64,000 nt of DNA from Saccharopolyspora spinosa NRRL 18395 (GTDB lineage Bacteria > Actinomycetota > Actinomycetes > Mycobacteriales > Pseudonocardiaceae): NCBI RefSeq assembly GCF_000194155.1, contig NZ_GL877878.1:3565557-3629556 (forward strand). Reading direction: 5' to 3'. Position numbers and translations under genes: made by a program. Under the pieces are notes generated by a model. That model did not search any database. It was not told the origin of the DNA and saw only the letters and a list, made by a program, of their open reading frames with translations. Below are positions 7,646-17,293 of the stretch, piece after piece. The first letter of the stretch is position 1; every line of letters starts with the position of its first letter.

Positions 7646-10600
7646 GTGTATCTGGCCGGATCCGCCTACATCCAGCTTCTCCCCAGCCTGCGCGGCTTCG
7701 GCAGCTCGGCAGCATCACAGATCAAGTCCCAGCTCGCCGACGTCGGCGAACCGGCAGGCCAACAGGTCGGGCGCAATGTCGGCGGCGGAGTCGAGACCGG
7801 CCTGACGGGCGCGCTGACCCGGCTACGCGGCCGGTTCGATGACCTGGCCCGCTCCGGGGCGACCTCGATGAGCACCCTGGCGCGGGGCACGGCCCCGGTA
7901 CTCGATCAGTTCGGCCGCCTGTACCCGGTCCTGGGCCGGGTCCGCGACGGATTCACCGACAGCAACGCCGCCGCCTCGGTGTTTTCCGGCACGGCCGGGA
8001 CCGTCGGCGGACGGCTGCGCACCGTGGTCGACCAGACCAGCCGCGTCGGCTCGCAGTTCACGGCGATGTCCACGCTGTCGGCAGGGGCGCTGAGCCGCAC
8101 CGGGTCGGCGATCACCCGGGGCCTGACCGCACCGATCCGGGGCGCGGGCACGGTGCTGGCCGGGTTCGGGCTGTCGGCCGGGACCATCTTCACCGGGGCT
8201 GGCGTCGCCGCGGTCGGTATGGGCCTGAAGTTCGCGGCCTCCCAGGAGCAGGCCGAGATGGCGTTCTCCACGATGCTCGGCTCCGCGCAACAGGCGCAGC
8301 GGTTTGTCGCGCAGTTGCAGGATTTCGCGGCGAAAACACCGTTCGACCTGCCGAGCGTCACCACCGGGTCGCAGCGGCTTATGGCCTTCGGGTTCGCCGC
8401 CCAGGATGTACTGCCGACGCTGACCGCGATCGGTGACGCCGTGGCGGGCATGGGCGGCTCGGCCGACCAGATCAACCAGGTCGTGCTCGCGGTCGGTCAG
8501 ATGCAGGCCAAGGGCAAGGTGCAGGGCGACGAGATCTTGCAGCTGACCGAGGCCGGGATCCCGGCGCTGCGGATCCTGGCCAACCAGTACGGCGTCACGA
8601 CCTCGGCGATGCAGGACATGATCTCCAAGGGCGTGGTGGCCAGCGCCGAGGCGATCCCCAAGCTCATGTCCGGCATCGAGCAGGGCACCCGGGGCGCGGC
8701 CGGGGAAACCCAGGCGTTCGCCGGGATGATGTCCAACCAGGCCACGACCCTGACCGGGATCTGGTCGAACTTCACCGACAACGTCAACCAGGCCCTCGGG
8801 CGGCTGGTCGCCCCAGCGCTGCCGTTGGTGAAGTCCGCGCTGGGCGGGCTGACCGAGGGGCTCGGCGCTCTGCCGGACCTCATCACCCGTTTCCAGCAGG
8901 CAGCGCGCCCGGCCGCCGAGATCGCCGGAGCGGCCTTCCGGGACTTCGGCGCGTTCGTGACCGACTCGGTCCTGCCCGCACTGGGAAACCTTTGGTCGGC
9001 GGTGCAGCCGGTCGCGGAAATCCTGGGTGGGGCACTGCTGGCCGGGCTGCGGCTGGCCGGCTCGGTCCTGCGGGATGTCCTCGGCCTCGCGCTGGTCACG
9101 GTCTCGGAATGGCTGCGCCCGCTGATGCCGCTGCTGGTGGGCATCGCGGCGGGCTTCGCCGCCTGGTACGGCATCGCGGCCACGGTCGCCACCGTCGCCG
9201 GGGCGATCGGGTTCGTCCAGAAGGCGATCATGGCGGTGCGCATCGCCTGGCTCGCGCTGAGCCTCGCGTTCACCGCTTCGCCGATCGGGTTCGTGATCGC
9301 GCTGGTCGCGGGCCTGGTCGCCGGGGTCATCTACGCCTGGAACAACTTCGAGGGCTTCCGCGATGTCGTGCTCGCATGCTGGTCGGCGATCCAGACAGCG
9401 GCGCTGTGGGCCTGGCAAAACGCGCTGAAACCGGCGCTGGACGGGATCGCCTCGGCAGCGGTCGCGGTCGGCGAATTCTTCGTCACCATCTGGCAAAACG
9501 GTGTCGTCGTCGCGTTTCAGGCGGTCGGCGCGGCGGCATCGTGGCTGTGGTCGAACGTGCTCTCCCCGGTGTTCGGCTTCATCGGCCTCGCCGCACGCAC
9601 GCTCGTCGCGGTAATCGTCACGGTCCTGGTCGCACCCTGGGTGATTGCCTTTCAGGCCCTCGCCGCGATCGCGACCTGGCTCTGGGCCAACGCGCTTTCC
9701 CCGTTCTTCTCCTGGGTCGGCGAACGAGCGACGGCACTGTGGACCGGATACATCAAGCCCGCCATCGACGCCATCGTGGGAGCGCTGATCGCCTTCGGGG
9801 ACTGGTGCACCTGGCTCTGGCAGGCGAAGATCTCGCCCGCGCTGGCCGGTATCGGGCAGGCGTTCGTGTGGCTCTACGACCACTCCATCGGCTGGGTCGT
9901 GGGCGTCGTGGTCGACGGCCTGCGGCGGGTCGGCGACACCGCGAGCTGGTTGTGGCAGCAGAAGATCGTCCCGGCCTGGACGGGAATCGGGAACACGATC
10001 TCGTCTGTCTACAATGGAACGATCGGGGTCGTGTTCGGCTGGATCCAGTGGGGTCTGGGCCAGCTCGGCGACTTCTTCACCTGGATCTACCAGCAGCGGA
10101 TCCGCCCAGCCTGGGACGCAGTGGGCGCAGTGATCGGGTGGGTCTACGCCAACGCGATCAGCCCGGCGTTCGAGGCGGCGAAGTCGGCGGTGCGCTCCGT
10201 CGGCGAAGCCTTCGATCAAGCCGTGACGTGGATCGGCGATGTCTGGTCCAAGATCAAGAACATCGCGGCCACGCCGGTCAACTTCGTCATCGACTGGGTC
10301 TACAACCGGGGAATCCGCGCCGTCTGGAACTGGGTGGCCGACTTCCTCGGGCTGGGCAAGCTGCAAGAGGCGGCGATGATCCCCACCTTCGCCGGAGGCG
10401 GGCTGATCCCGGGCTACGAACCGGGCCGGGACACGATGCTGGCGTGGCTGTCGCCGGGCGAAGCCGTGCTTACCCCGGAGGCCACACGGATGGTCGGCCC
10501 GGCCAATGTCCTGGCACTCAACGCCGCAGCATCCGGACGGGCCGCCACCGTCGGTGATGGTGATGGGTTCCCGCGCTTCGCCGGCGGCGGGATCGTGGAC

Positions 10601-11368
10601 ACGCTGCTGTCCTTCGCCGAGGGCATCGGAGAGAACGCGACCGCGCTGTTCAAGGACCCCATCGGCTGGATCAAGTCGCGCATCGGGTTCCCGGATTCCC
10701 CGTGGATCACGATGCTGGCCAAGATGCCCGCCGAGCTGATCGGCAAGTCGGTCCACTGGCTGTGGGAGAAGATCAACCCGTTCGCCGGAAGCGGAGGCGG
10801 TGCGCCCACCGTCGGCGGCGACCTGGCCGGGTGGATCCGCACCGGCATGATGATCGCCGGGGTGCCCGCGTCCTGGGAAGGACCGCTGCGGACCCTGATC
10901 ATGCGGGAGAGCGGCGGCAATCCCCGCGCCATCAACAACTGGGACGTCAACGCTCAACGCGGGGATCCGAGCCGGGGTCTCATGCAGACCATCGGCGGCA
11001 CTTTCAGCGCCTACCGGGATAAGCGGCTGTCGGCCGACATCTACGACCCGATCGCCAACATCGTCGCGGGCATCAACTACATCAAGGCCCGCTACGGCAG
11101 CGTTTTCAACGTCCAGCAAGCGGTCGGCTCCACCCCACGCGGCTATGACAGCGGCGGCTGGCTTCCGCCCGGCCTGTCCACTGTCTACAACGGCACCGGC
11201 AAGCCCGAGGCCGTGTTCACGCACGAGCAGTACGAAGCGCTGGCCGGGCAGCTCCAGGCGCAACGGGAGCCGTCGGCGTCGGTGACCGTCTACGCCCGCA
11301 CCGACGCCGACCCGCAGCACATCGCGCACACCGTGGACCGCCACCTGGCGCTGGGCACTCGCTTGTGA
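7646..11368 (+). CDS. Tape measure protein with C-terminal lytic transglycosylase domain
   Basis: This 1240-residue protein sets tail length. The N-terminus (YIQLLPSLRGFGS) and a tape-measure core at about 195-390 (FASSQEQAEMAFSTMLGSAQQA, then DEILQLTEAGIPALRIL) are typical of TP901-type tape measures. A long hydrophobic middle contains about eight spaced repeats of a Trp-rich motif (WLW...I.PA...I). The C-terminus at about 1070-1165 resembles a soluble transglycosylase: LIMRESGGNPRAINNWD, GLMQTIGGTF and a following NIVAGINYI segment. This domain probably opens peptidoglycan during infection. The start is GTG 7646 after GGGAGGTGAT. Confidence 0.85.
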   Translation: MYLAGSAYIQLLPSLRGFGSSAASQIKSQLADVGEPAGQQVGRNVGGGVETGLTGALTRLRGRFDDLARSGATSMSTLARGTAPVLDQFGRLYPVLGRVRDGFTDSNAAASVFSGTAGTVGGRLRTVVDQTSRVGSQFTAMSTLSAGALSRTGSAITRGLTAPIRGAGTVLAGFGLSAGTIFTGAGVAAVGMGLKFAASQEQAEMAFSTMLGSAQQAQRFVAQLQDFAAKTPFDLPSVTTGSQRLMAFGFAAQDVLPTLTAIGDAVAGMGGSADQINQVVLAVGQMQAKGKVQGDEILQLTEAGIPALRILANQYGVTTSAMQDMISKGVVASAEAIPKLMSGIEQGTRGAAGETQAFAGMMSNQATTLTGIWSNFTDNVNQALGRLVAPALPLVKSALGGLTEGLGALPDLITRFQQAARPAAEIAGAAFRDFGAFVTDSVLPALGNLWSAVQPVAEILGGALLAGLRLAGSVLRDVLGLALVTVSEWLRPLMPLLVGIAAGFAAWYGIAATVATVAGAIGFVQKAIMAVRIAWLALSLAFTASPIGFVIALVAGLVAGVIYAWNNFEGFRDVVLACWSAIQTAALWAWQNALKPALDGIASAAVAVGEFFVTIWQNGVVVAFQAVGAAASWLWSNVLSPVFGFIGLAARTLVAVIVTVLVAPWVIAFQALAAIATWLWANALSPFFSWVGERATALWTGYIKPAIDAIVGALIAFGDWCTWLWQAKISPALAGIGQAFVWLYDHSIGWVVGVVVDGLRRVGDTASWLWQQKIVPAWTGIGNTISSVYNGTIGVVFGWIQWGLGQLGDFFTWIYQQRIRPAWDAVGAVIGWVYANAISPAFEAAKSAVRSVGEAFDQAVTWIGDVWSKIKNIAATPVNFVIDWVYNRGIRAVWNWVADFLGLGKLQEAAMIPTFAGGGLIPGYEPGRDTMLAWLSPGEAVLTPEATRMVGPANVLALNAAASGRAATVGDGDGFPRFAGGGIVDTLLSFAEGIGENATALFKDPIGWIKSRIGFPDSPWITMLAKMPAELIGKSVHWLWEKINPFAGSGGGAPTVGGDLAGWIRTGMMIAGVPASWEGPLRTLIMRESGGNPRAINNWDVNAQRGDPSRGLMQTIGGTFSAYRDKRLSADIYDPIANIVAGINYIKARYGSVFNVQQAVGSTPRGYDSGGWLPPGLSTVYNGTGKPEAVFTHEQYEALAGQLQAQREPSASVTVYARTDADPQHIAHTVDRHLALGTRL

Positions 11369-11381
11369 CGGAGGTGAGGCG

Positions 11382-12332
11382 GTGGTACTCGGCGCGCACG
11401 TCTGGACCCTGGACTGGCTGAGGCTGCACCCCGACGGTGCGCAGCGCGACCGCTTCGGCGTCCAGTGGATCCTCACCGAGGAAAAAGGGTTTTGGTCCTC
11501 GCCGGGCACCAACGCCACCCTGTCGTCCCGGCTGGGCAAGCACGGGGCCTACCGCTCGCCCGGCTGGAAGAACCAGCGCACGATCACCCTGACCGGGCGG
11601 GCCTACTGCCCGAACTACGCGCTGCTGCGCCAGGCCGAAGCCAACGTGCTCGGCCTGCTCGCCGACCCCCGCCGCCCGGCGACGCTGACCTGCTACTCCG
11701 AGATCGGCGCGCTGTCCTGCGAGGTGTTCCTGGACGGCGACATCCTGTGCACCCCGCTGAAGGTCATCAGCGAACCGGGGATCGAGTTCAGCATCCAGCT
11801 CGTCGCGCCGGACCCGGCGAAATACGCCATCGACTACCAGGAAATGTCCACCGGCCTGCCCCGCGATGCAGGAGACGGGCTGGACTTCGCACGGGTCATG
11901 CCGCCTGACACGAACCAGGGCTTGTTCTTCGGGATGGGCGCCGACGACGACGGCCTGTCCTTCGGCACCTCGAACGCCTCGGGGTTCATGCGGCTGACCA
12001 ACACCGGCACCGCGCCCACCATGCCGGTGTTCACCCTGTACGGGCCGCTGACGAATCCGGTGCTGACGGCAGGGCAGGCGAGCATGCGCTACAACGCGGT
12101 GCTGGCTCCCGGGGAGTACGTCGTGATCGACCCCGCCGCACCGTCGGTGCTTCTGGGTGGCACCGCGGTACGTCGCCACCTGCTCAACCCCGCCAGCTTC
12201 GCGGGCTTCGCGATCCCGCCCGCCGACCCGGCCACCGGCAAGCCCGGCGAGCTGTCGGTGGGCCTCACCCACACCGGCCCGGTCACGGATGCCGGCTCGG
12301 TCCGCGCTCGCTTCCGCAGCGCCTGGTTCTGA
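11382..12332 (+). CDS. Distal tail protein (Dit-like)
   Basis: The protein has 316 residues. The N-terminal half (DRFGVQWILTEEKGFWSS, then RLGKHGAYRSPGWKNQRTITLTGRAY) matches the distal tail/baseplate-hub family found after the tape measure gene in siphophages of Gram-positive hosts. The C-terminal half looks like a galectin-like beta domain (NTGTAPTMPVFTLYGPLTNPVL). It starts at GTG 11382 following a GGAGGTGAG site. Confidence 0.7.
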   Translation: MVLGAHVWTLDWLRLHPDGAQRDRFGVQWILTEEKGFWSSPGTNATLSSRLGKHGAYRSPGWKNQRTITLTGRAYCPNYALLRQAEANVLGLLADPRRPATLTCYSEIGALSCEVFLDGDILCTPLKVISEPGIEFSIQLVAPDPAKYAIDYQEMSTGLPRDAGDGLDFARVMPPDTNQGLFFGMGADDDGLSFGTSNASGFMRLTNTGTAPTMPVFTLYGPLTNPVLTAGQASMRYNAVLAPGEYVVIDPAAPSVLLGGTAVRRHLLNPASFAGFAIPPADPATGKPGELSVGLTHTGPVTDAGSVRARFRSAWF

Positions 12333-12397
12333 CCTCTCCCGTTCAGCACCGCCTGTGTCACACCTTTCGCCTCCGCGATCAGAAAGGACGCTCCCGC

Positions 12398-12739
12398 ATG
12401 GGTATCTACTCCGACGAGCCCGATCCGCCGACCTACTTCCAGGTCGTGGAGACGGCCGACTGCGTGCGCTACACCGACCTCAGCCAGGCGCGGTGGTTCA
12501 TGGACCGCATCAACTACGCCTTCGGCGGCCAGGCGTCGACCAACGTCCGCATGGGCGAGGACGGCACCACCATCCGCTGGTTCGGCTACTACCAGCTGCG
12601 GCTGGGCGACTGGCTCTACAAGGGCAACACCGCGATCGACGACGAGACACTGCGGGCCTCCGCGCTCAAGCCCTCGCTGGACGAGTGGCCTGCCGACGAC
12701 AGCGAGCCGGGCACCGATCCCGCGAGCGGGACGGCGTAG
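12398..12739 (+). CDS. Small tail-module protein, unknown
   Basis: This is a 113-residue acidic protein with no recognised domain. It contains aromatic-rich stretches (ARWFMDRINYAFGG; TIRWFGYYQLRLGDWLYKG) that suggest a compact structural role. An AGAAAGGA-like site precedes the ATG. It lies between the distal tail and fibre-like genes and ends three bases before the next start, so it is probably part of the tail tip. Confidence 0.55.
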   Translation: MGIYSDEPDPPTYFQVVETADCVRYTDLSQARWFMDRINYAFGGQASTNVRMGEDGTTIRWFGYYQLRLGDWLYKGNTAIDDETLRASALKPSLDEWPADDSEPGTDPASGTA

Positions 12740-12742
12740 GCG

Positions 12743-13915
12743 ATGGTCGCGCTCGGCTCGTCAATGGCCTCGGCGGTGGACCCGTGGGCGGTGCAGTCGC
12801 GCATCGGGCTCACCGATGCGCGACTGGCGCTGGACTCGGTACTCATGCCCCGGCCGAACCTGTCCTACATCGACTACCGCTCGGGCGTGATGGCCAGCGG
12901 TGACGCGGGCACCTCGCACATGGCGATGCTCGTCAAGCCCGCCGCCTCCGGGCTGGCGGTCACCGTCGAGATGGGCAACTGCGTGATCAACACGCCGGGC
13001 ATGGGCGCCTACATGTGCGCGCTCGACAGCGTGAAGACGCTGAACCTGGCGGCATCGTCGGCCACGACCAACCGCATCGACCTAATCGTGGCCAGGGTCT
13101 ACGACGACCTCAACCCCGCCCTGGCCTCGGCCTCCGGCGTGCGCAAGTTCGCCGTGGAGATCTGGACCGGCGATCCGGCGACGGGCATTCCGACCCGGCC
13201 CGTGCCGACGGTCAACGCCGGGTGGCATCCGCTCGCCGAGGTCCGCGTGAACAAGAACGCCACCACCATCAGCGCGTCCGACATCACCGACCTGCGAGGG
13301 CCGGCACTCGTGGCTCGCGGCGGGATGCGCAGCTTGTACGGCGCCGATGCCGAGCCGACTTCGGACGCCTACGCCGAACCCGGCGCCTATCCCGGTGACC
13401 AGAGGTGGGTGCACACCAGCGGGTTCCAGCACCAGGTGTACTACGGCGCAGGCCAGGGCTGGCGCGGTGTCCACAACGCCCAGGTGTTCAACGCCAACCC
13501 GCCAGCCGGTGAACGGAAATGGGTCCTCGGGGCCGGGCGGCTGGAAGCGATCTGCTCGGTGACGATCCCGGATCCCGGCGTGCCGTACATGATCTTCCCG
13601 ACGGGGCGGCTGGCCGTCTTGCAGAGCCCCGGCACTGCTGTGCACGCCCACATCAAGCTGACCAAACCCGACGGTCCAGCGGTGAACTGGGTCGGCGACG
13701 ACACCGGCAACGTCAACGCCGACACCAACCACGTCTATTCGATCCCGCCGCTGATGTTCGGCGAGCTGACCGGCTCCACCAGCGTCTACCTCACCGCGCA
13801 GGTCATCGCCTCCCCGAACGGCGGCGGATTCGGGTATCGCGGTTCCGACACCGGCCACAACCTGCTGTCGGTCGTGGTTTACCCGTCCACGGTGCAGCCC
13901 CCGGGGACGGGATGA
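12743..13915 (+). CDS. Minor tail / fibre-like protein
   Basis: The protein has 390 residues. The N-terminal region carries a segment (GNCVINTPGMGAYMCALDS and later NRIDLIVARVYDD) seen in actinophage minor tail or upper baseplate proteins. A beta-rich C-terminus follows (YYGAGQGWRGVHNAQV). The start is the GTG or ATG-class codon at 12743, three bases after the previous stop. Its stop overlaps the next ATG. The exact tail-tip position is not resolved. Confidence 0.65.
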   Translation: MVALGSSMASAVDPWAVQSRIGLTDARLALDSVLMPRPNLSYIDYRSGVMASGDAGTSHMAMLVKPAASGLAVTVEMGNCVINTPGMGAYMCALDSVKTLNLAASSATTNRIDLIVARVYDDLNPALASASGVRKFAVEIWTGDPATGIPTRPVPTVNAGWHPLAEVRVNKNATTISASDITDLRGPALVARGGMRSLYGADAEPTSDAYAEPGAYPGDQRWVHTSGFQHQVYYGAGQGWRGVHNAQVFNANPPAGERKWVLGAGRLEAICSVTIPDPGVPYMIFPTGRLAVLQSPGTAVHAHIKLTKPDGPAVNWVGDDTGNVNADTNHVYSIPPLMFGELTGSTSVYLTAQVIASPNGGGFGYRGSDTGHNLLSVVVYPSTVQPPGTG

Positions 13916-15048
13916 GCGACTGGCGGGTCATGGTGGCCGAGACCGTGACCGGCACGGTGATGGCCGACGTGACCCCGCGTGATGTCCCCTCGTTCTCCCG
14001 CAAGCTCACCGACAAGGGCTCATGGACGGTCAATGTCGTCCCCGACGACCCGGCCAACGCCACGCTGGACTTCCACGCCTTCACCGACGCCGGACGGTTC
14101 TCGTGGATCGTGCTCTACGGCACCGTCGTGGTCCAGGCCGGGCCGACCTGGACGTACTCCTTCGATGAGTCCACCCGCACGCTGTCGGTCTCCGGCACCG
14201 GCATCCAAGGACTGTTCGCCCGCCGAGTGCTGCGAAATCCCTTGGGGCACACGGCGATCGTGGACCCCAGCGAAGACCTCATGATCTCCGACAAGACCCT
14301 GCGCGGCATCGCCCGGGAGATCGTGGCGGCCAACCTCGCCCAGCCCGGCTACGGCCTGCCCCTCGACCTGCCCGCACCGGAACACGGCGATGCCACCCGC
14401 AACTACTTCGCCTACGACCTGGCCACGGTCTGGGATCGCCTGGACGAACTGACCAAAGTGCAAGGCGGCCCGGAGCTGGACTTCTTCCCGTACTTGGTTC
14501 CCGGCGAGAACAAGGTGCGCTGGCAGCTGCTCATCGGCGCCCCGCTGCTGGGCGACCAGAACTCCGCCGCAGTGTGGGATTCCGGCGCGGCGCTGACCGG
14601 TATCGACCTCGACGTCAACGGCAGCGCCAGCCCATGCACCCGTGTGTGGGCCAAGGGCTCCGGCTCCGACCGGGCGCTGCTGACCGGCTTCGCCGAGGAC
14701 GCCGCACTCGTCGGTCTGGGTTTTCCGCCCACCGACTATGTCGACGGCGACCACACCTCCGTCATCGAGCAGGCGACGCTGGAAAGCTACGCCCGCGCCG
14801 ACCTGGCCGCCTTCAGCCGACCCACCGAAACCTGGTCGTGCGTGGTGCGCATCGACGGCACCAACACCAGCCGGTTCGAGGTGACCCCGGCGCTGGGCAA
14901 CTGGAGCCTCGGCGACGCCCCGATGCTCGGCGTCAGCGGCCACCCCTGGATCTCCGACGGGCACTACCGCCGCCGAATCCTGGGCTACGGCAACAACGAC
15001 GCCTCCTCGATCAAGATCGACCTGCAACCCACCCCTGCGGAGTTGTGA
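13912..15048 (+). CDS. Tail/baseplate protein (Gp37-like)
   Basis: The protein has 378 residues and starts at ATG 13912, overlapping the preceding TGA. It begins with a beta-sandwich-like region (RDVPSFSRKLTDKGSWTVNVVP) and continues with GTGIQGLFARRVLRNP, a layout like Siphovirus ReqiPepy6 Gp37-type tail proteins. It probably forms the hub that carries receptor-binding proteins. The family call rests on pattern and synteny. Confidence 0.6.
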   Translation: MSDWRVMVAETVTGTVMADVTPRDVPSFSRKLTDKGSWTVNVVPDDPANATLDFHAFTDAGRFSWIVLYGTVVVQAGPTWTYSFDESTRTLSVSGTGIQGLFARRVLRNPLGHTAIVDPSEDLMISDKTLRGIAREIVAANLAQPGYGLPLDLPAPEHGDATRNYFAYDLATVWDRLDELTKVQGGPELDFFPYLVPGENKVRWQLLIGAPLLGDQNSAAVWDSGAALTGIDLDVNGSASPCTRVWAKGSGSDRALLTGFAEDAALVGLGFPPTDYVDGDHTSVIEQATLESYARADLAAFSRPTETWSCVVRIDGTNTSRFEVTPALGNWSLGDAPMLGVSGHPWISDGHYRRRILGYGNNDASSIKIDLQPTPAEL

Positions 15049-15617
15049 TGCCCCAACCTCCCGGCACCGGCACACTCGGCGAACAGTTCCGCCAGCTGGG
15101 CCGCCGCGTCGACGAACTCAGCCGCAACACCGGCTCCCCACCACTGTGCGTCGTGCGCCTCACCACCGACGTCACCGCCTGGGACGCCGAGTCCGAGGAC
15201 GTCGTGCCGATCACTGAGTGGCAGTCCGTCCCCGAACGCGACGAGCGAGGGATGTGGCACTACAACGACAACGGCGACAGCTTCGTCCGGCTGCCCTGTG
15301 CGGGCCGGTACTCCATCACCGTGGCCTCGAAGTGGGGCAGGCCCAGCAGCTTCAACCCCGACGTACCGAACTGCGTATCCACCTCGGTACTGCTGAACTC
15401 CCGCACCGACCCCGTGACCAACGCGATCGCGGAGGCCAGTGCGTACATGCTGCCCTTCGCCAGCACCTGCTACGACCTGCACACCGAAGACCGAGTGCTC
15501 GCGGCCGGAGACCAGCTCCGGATCAACTTCTGGTCGCGCTTCGCCAGCGTGCGGCTTCTGGCCCGCTCGCTGGCGGCCTCCACCCAACTCGTCGTCCGCT
15601 ACCTGGGGCCACGATGA
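15048..15617 (+). CDS. Tail tip protein with jelly-roll-like C-terminus
   Basis: The protein has 189 residues and overlaps the previous stop (TGATG). Residues 1-25 look like a short coiled-coil attachment (LGEQFRQLGRRVDELSRN). The rest is beta-rich with DNGDSFVRLPCAGRYSITVASKW and alternating hydrophobic strands, reminiscent of C1q/TNF-like jelly rolls in phage receptor-binding proteins. Receptor binding is an inference. Confidence 0.55.
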   Translation: MPQPPGTGTLGEQFRQLGRRVDELSRNTGSPPLCVVRLTTDVTAWDAESEDVVPITEWQSVPERDERGMWHYNDNGDSFVRLPCAGRYSITVASKWGRPSSFNPDVPNCVSTSVLLNSRTDPVTNAIAEASAYMLPFASTCYDLHTEDRVLAAGDQLRINFWSRFASVRLLARSLAASTQLVVRYLGPR

Positions 15618-16000
15618 ACAACTACCGCTGGCTGGCCTCCACCGGCATCATCATCGCCCTGGTCAGCGCCTGCGTCCATTACACCGTCACCACGGCCGCG
15701 TCACCGCCGCAGTCGGTCGTCGGCTACCTCGATCGCCTCGGGCCGCTGCTGCAACTCCTATTCGGAACGACGGCGCTGCTCCTGGTGCTCGCGCTCGTCT
15801 CCGGCCGTGGGCGACACGGTGCACACGCGCTCGCCGCTGGCTGCCTCAGCGGCTACGCCGCCGCACTCTGGGCCACCGCCATCCTCTCCGTCTCCACCCG
15901 AGGCATCGTCACGGCCGGGCTCGCCACCGCACTCGCCATACACGCGCTGCTGCTGGCCTCGGCCTACTCCAAGCGAGGTACGCCGTGGACCCGGCACTGA
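15614..16000 (+). CDS. Small phage membrane protein
   Basis: The protein has 128 residues with four hydrophobic segments at about 8-28, 44-64, 72-92 and 97-118. It starts at ATG 15614, overlapping the preceding stop, and its 3' end overlaps the next gene. Membrane proteins at this place, just before the lysin, can be holin-like or antiholin-like. No family is recognised. Confidence 0.55.
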   Translation: MNNYRWLASTGIIIALVSACVHYTVTTAASPPQSVVGYLDRLGPLLQLLFGTTALLLVLALVSGRGRHGAHALAAGCLSGYAAALWATAILSVSTRGIVTAGLATALAIHALLLASAYSKRGTPWTRH

Positions 16001-16260
16001 TCGGCAGCATCTTCGCGGGTGTCACCGGCGTGCTGACCGTGCTCACCGGATACGCGCTCAACAAGCGGAAAGTCGAAACCGAGCAGGTGTCCCGCGATAT
16101 CGGCGACCTGACCTCCGAAGTCGAGGACATGCGCACCCGGCTCGACGTCGCCCTGCGCCACATCTACGAGCTGCGCGGGGTCATGACCGCCGCGCAGATC
16201 GCGGTGCCCGAGCTGCCCGACGAGCTCCAGACCCGCCGCACGCGCCGCAACACCGCCTGA
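15985..16260 (+). CDS. Small membrane-anchored coiled-coil protein
   Basis: The protein has 91 residues. An N-terminal hydrophobic segment (IGSIFAGVTGVLTVLTGYAL) is followed by a heptad-patterned helix (VSRDIGDLTSEVEDMRTRLDVALRHIYELRG). The start is GTG 15985 inside the end of the upstream gene. This resembles holin-associated or spanin-like small proteins that precede endolysins in actinophages. The role is not established. Confidence 0.55.
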   Translation: MDPALIGSIFAGVTGVLTVLTGYALNKRKVETEQVSRDIGDLTSEVEDMRTRLDVALRHIYELRGVMTAAQIAVPELPDELQTRRTRRNTA

Positions 16261-16304
16261 GCCGCGACGGCACCGACCCGCACCAACCAGGGAGGTGATC
16301 ACCA

Positions 16305-17291
16305 GTGAATGGCGCGACGCTCGCGCTCGCGATGGGCTGTTCTCCAGCGGTCGCCGCGAAATACTCCACGGACTTCACCCGAGCGCTGGTCACGGCCCAG
16401 TGCACCACAGTGGACAGGGTTGCCATGTGGTGCGCGCAAATCGGCCACGAGTCGGCGGGCCTGCGGTACATGGAAGAAATCGCCTCGGGCCAGGCTTACG
16501 AAGGCCGCAGGGATCTCGGCAACACCCAGCCCGGCGACGGCCGGAGGTTCAAAGGCCGGGGACCGATCCAGCTCACGGGCCGGAACAACTACGGCGCGTT
16601 CGGACGGTGGGCCAAGAATGCTGGCCTGGTTCAGGACGCGAACTACTTCGTCAACAACCCGTCCGTCGTCGCTACCTCGCAATGGGGATTCCTTGCCGCG
16701 GCCTGGTATTGGACCGCCGCTCGCCCACAGCTCAACAGGCTCGCTGACGCTGGCGACATCGTCGGCGCGACCAGGGCTATCAACGGCGGCACCAACGGCA
16801 TCAACGATCGCCGACGCCGCTGGAACGACTGCCGGCGCCTGGGAGGTGCGCTGCTCGACGGTGGCGTGGCGGCACTGCACGGAGGAGATGAGCTCGACAT
16901 GGCAACCCTGCAAGAAGTCGCCGACATCGTGCGGCGCTACATCCCCAGCGGACTAACCACCACTGTGACCGTCCCGCGCTCGCCTGACCGAGTGCGCACC
17001 GCCACCATCCCGTACGCCCCGCGAAACGGGGTGATCACCGGCAACGAGGGCACGGTTTTCGCCTCGGTGACCGCTGGCGAGCCGGTGGAGGTCCACGAGA
17101 TCTACGCCGAGCGTGACTGGGAGGCGGACGGCAAGCGCGGCGAAAAGGTCGGCCTGCAAGGGCACTACACGCTCCAACCAGGCGATCGGCAGTCGTTCCG
17201 GATGCCCGACTACGCCACCCAGTTGTCGATCGCCTACCAGGGCGATGCCGAGATCTACGTCAGCTTCGAGTTTGACACCCAGTGGAAGTGA
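16305..17291 (+). CDS. Endolysin, glycoside hydrolase family 19-like
   Basis: The protein has 328 residues. Residues about 1-190 match GH19 chitinase-like lysins: an early catalytic-region Glu in CAQIGHESAGLRYMEE, the diagnostic KGRGPIQLTGRNNYGAF, and a GGTNGINDRRRRW tail. The enzyme should cleave cell-wall glycan at lysis. The C-terminal 130 residues begin ATLQEVADIVRRYIP and are beta-rich; they may bind the wall. The start is GTG 16305 after GGGAGGTGAT. The holin follows immediately. Confidence 0.8.
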   Translation: MNGATLALAMGCSPAVAAKYSTDFTRALVTAQCTTVDRVAMWCAQIGHESAGLRYMEEIASGQAYEGRRDLGNTQPGDGRRFKGRGPIQLTGRNNYGAFGRWAKNAGLVQDANYFVNNPSVVATSQWGFLAAAWYWTAARPQLNRLADAGDIVGATRAINGGTNGINDRRRRWNDCRRLGGALLDGGVAALHGGDELDMATLQEVADIVRRYIPSGLTTTVTVPRSPDRVRTATIPYAPRNGVITGNEGTVFASVTAGEPVEVHEIYAERDWEADGKRGEKVGLQGHYTLQPGDRQSFRMPDYATQLSIAYQGDAEIYVSFEFDTQWK

Positions 17292-17293
17292 CC

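Noticed and set aside
7823..11539. Very long open frame on the minus strand opposite the tape measure gene
   Set aside because: It mirrors the codon pattern of the real gene in high-GC DNA, is Arg/Gly/Asp-rich and has no ribosome binding site or domain.
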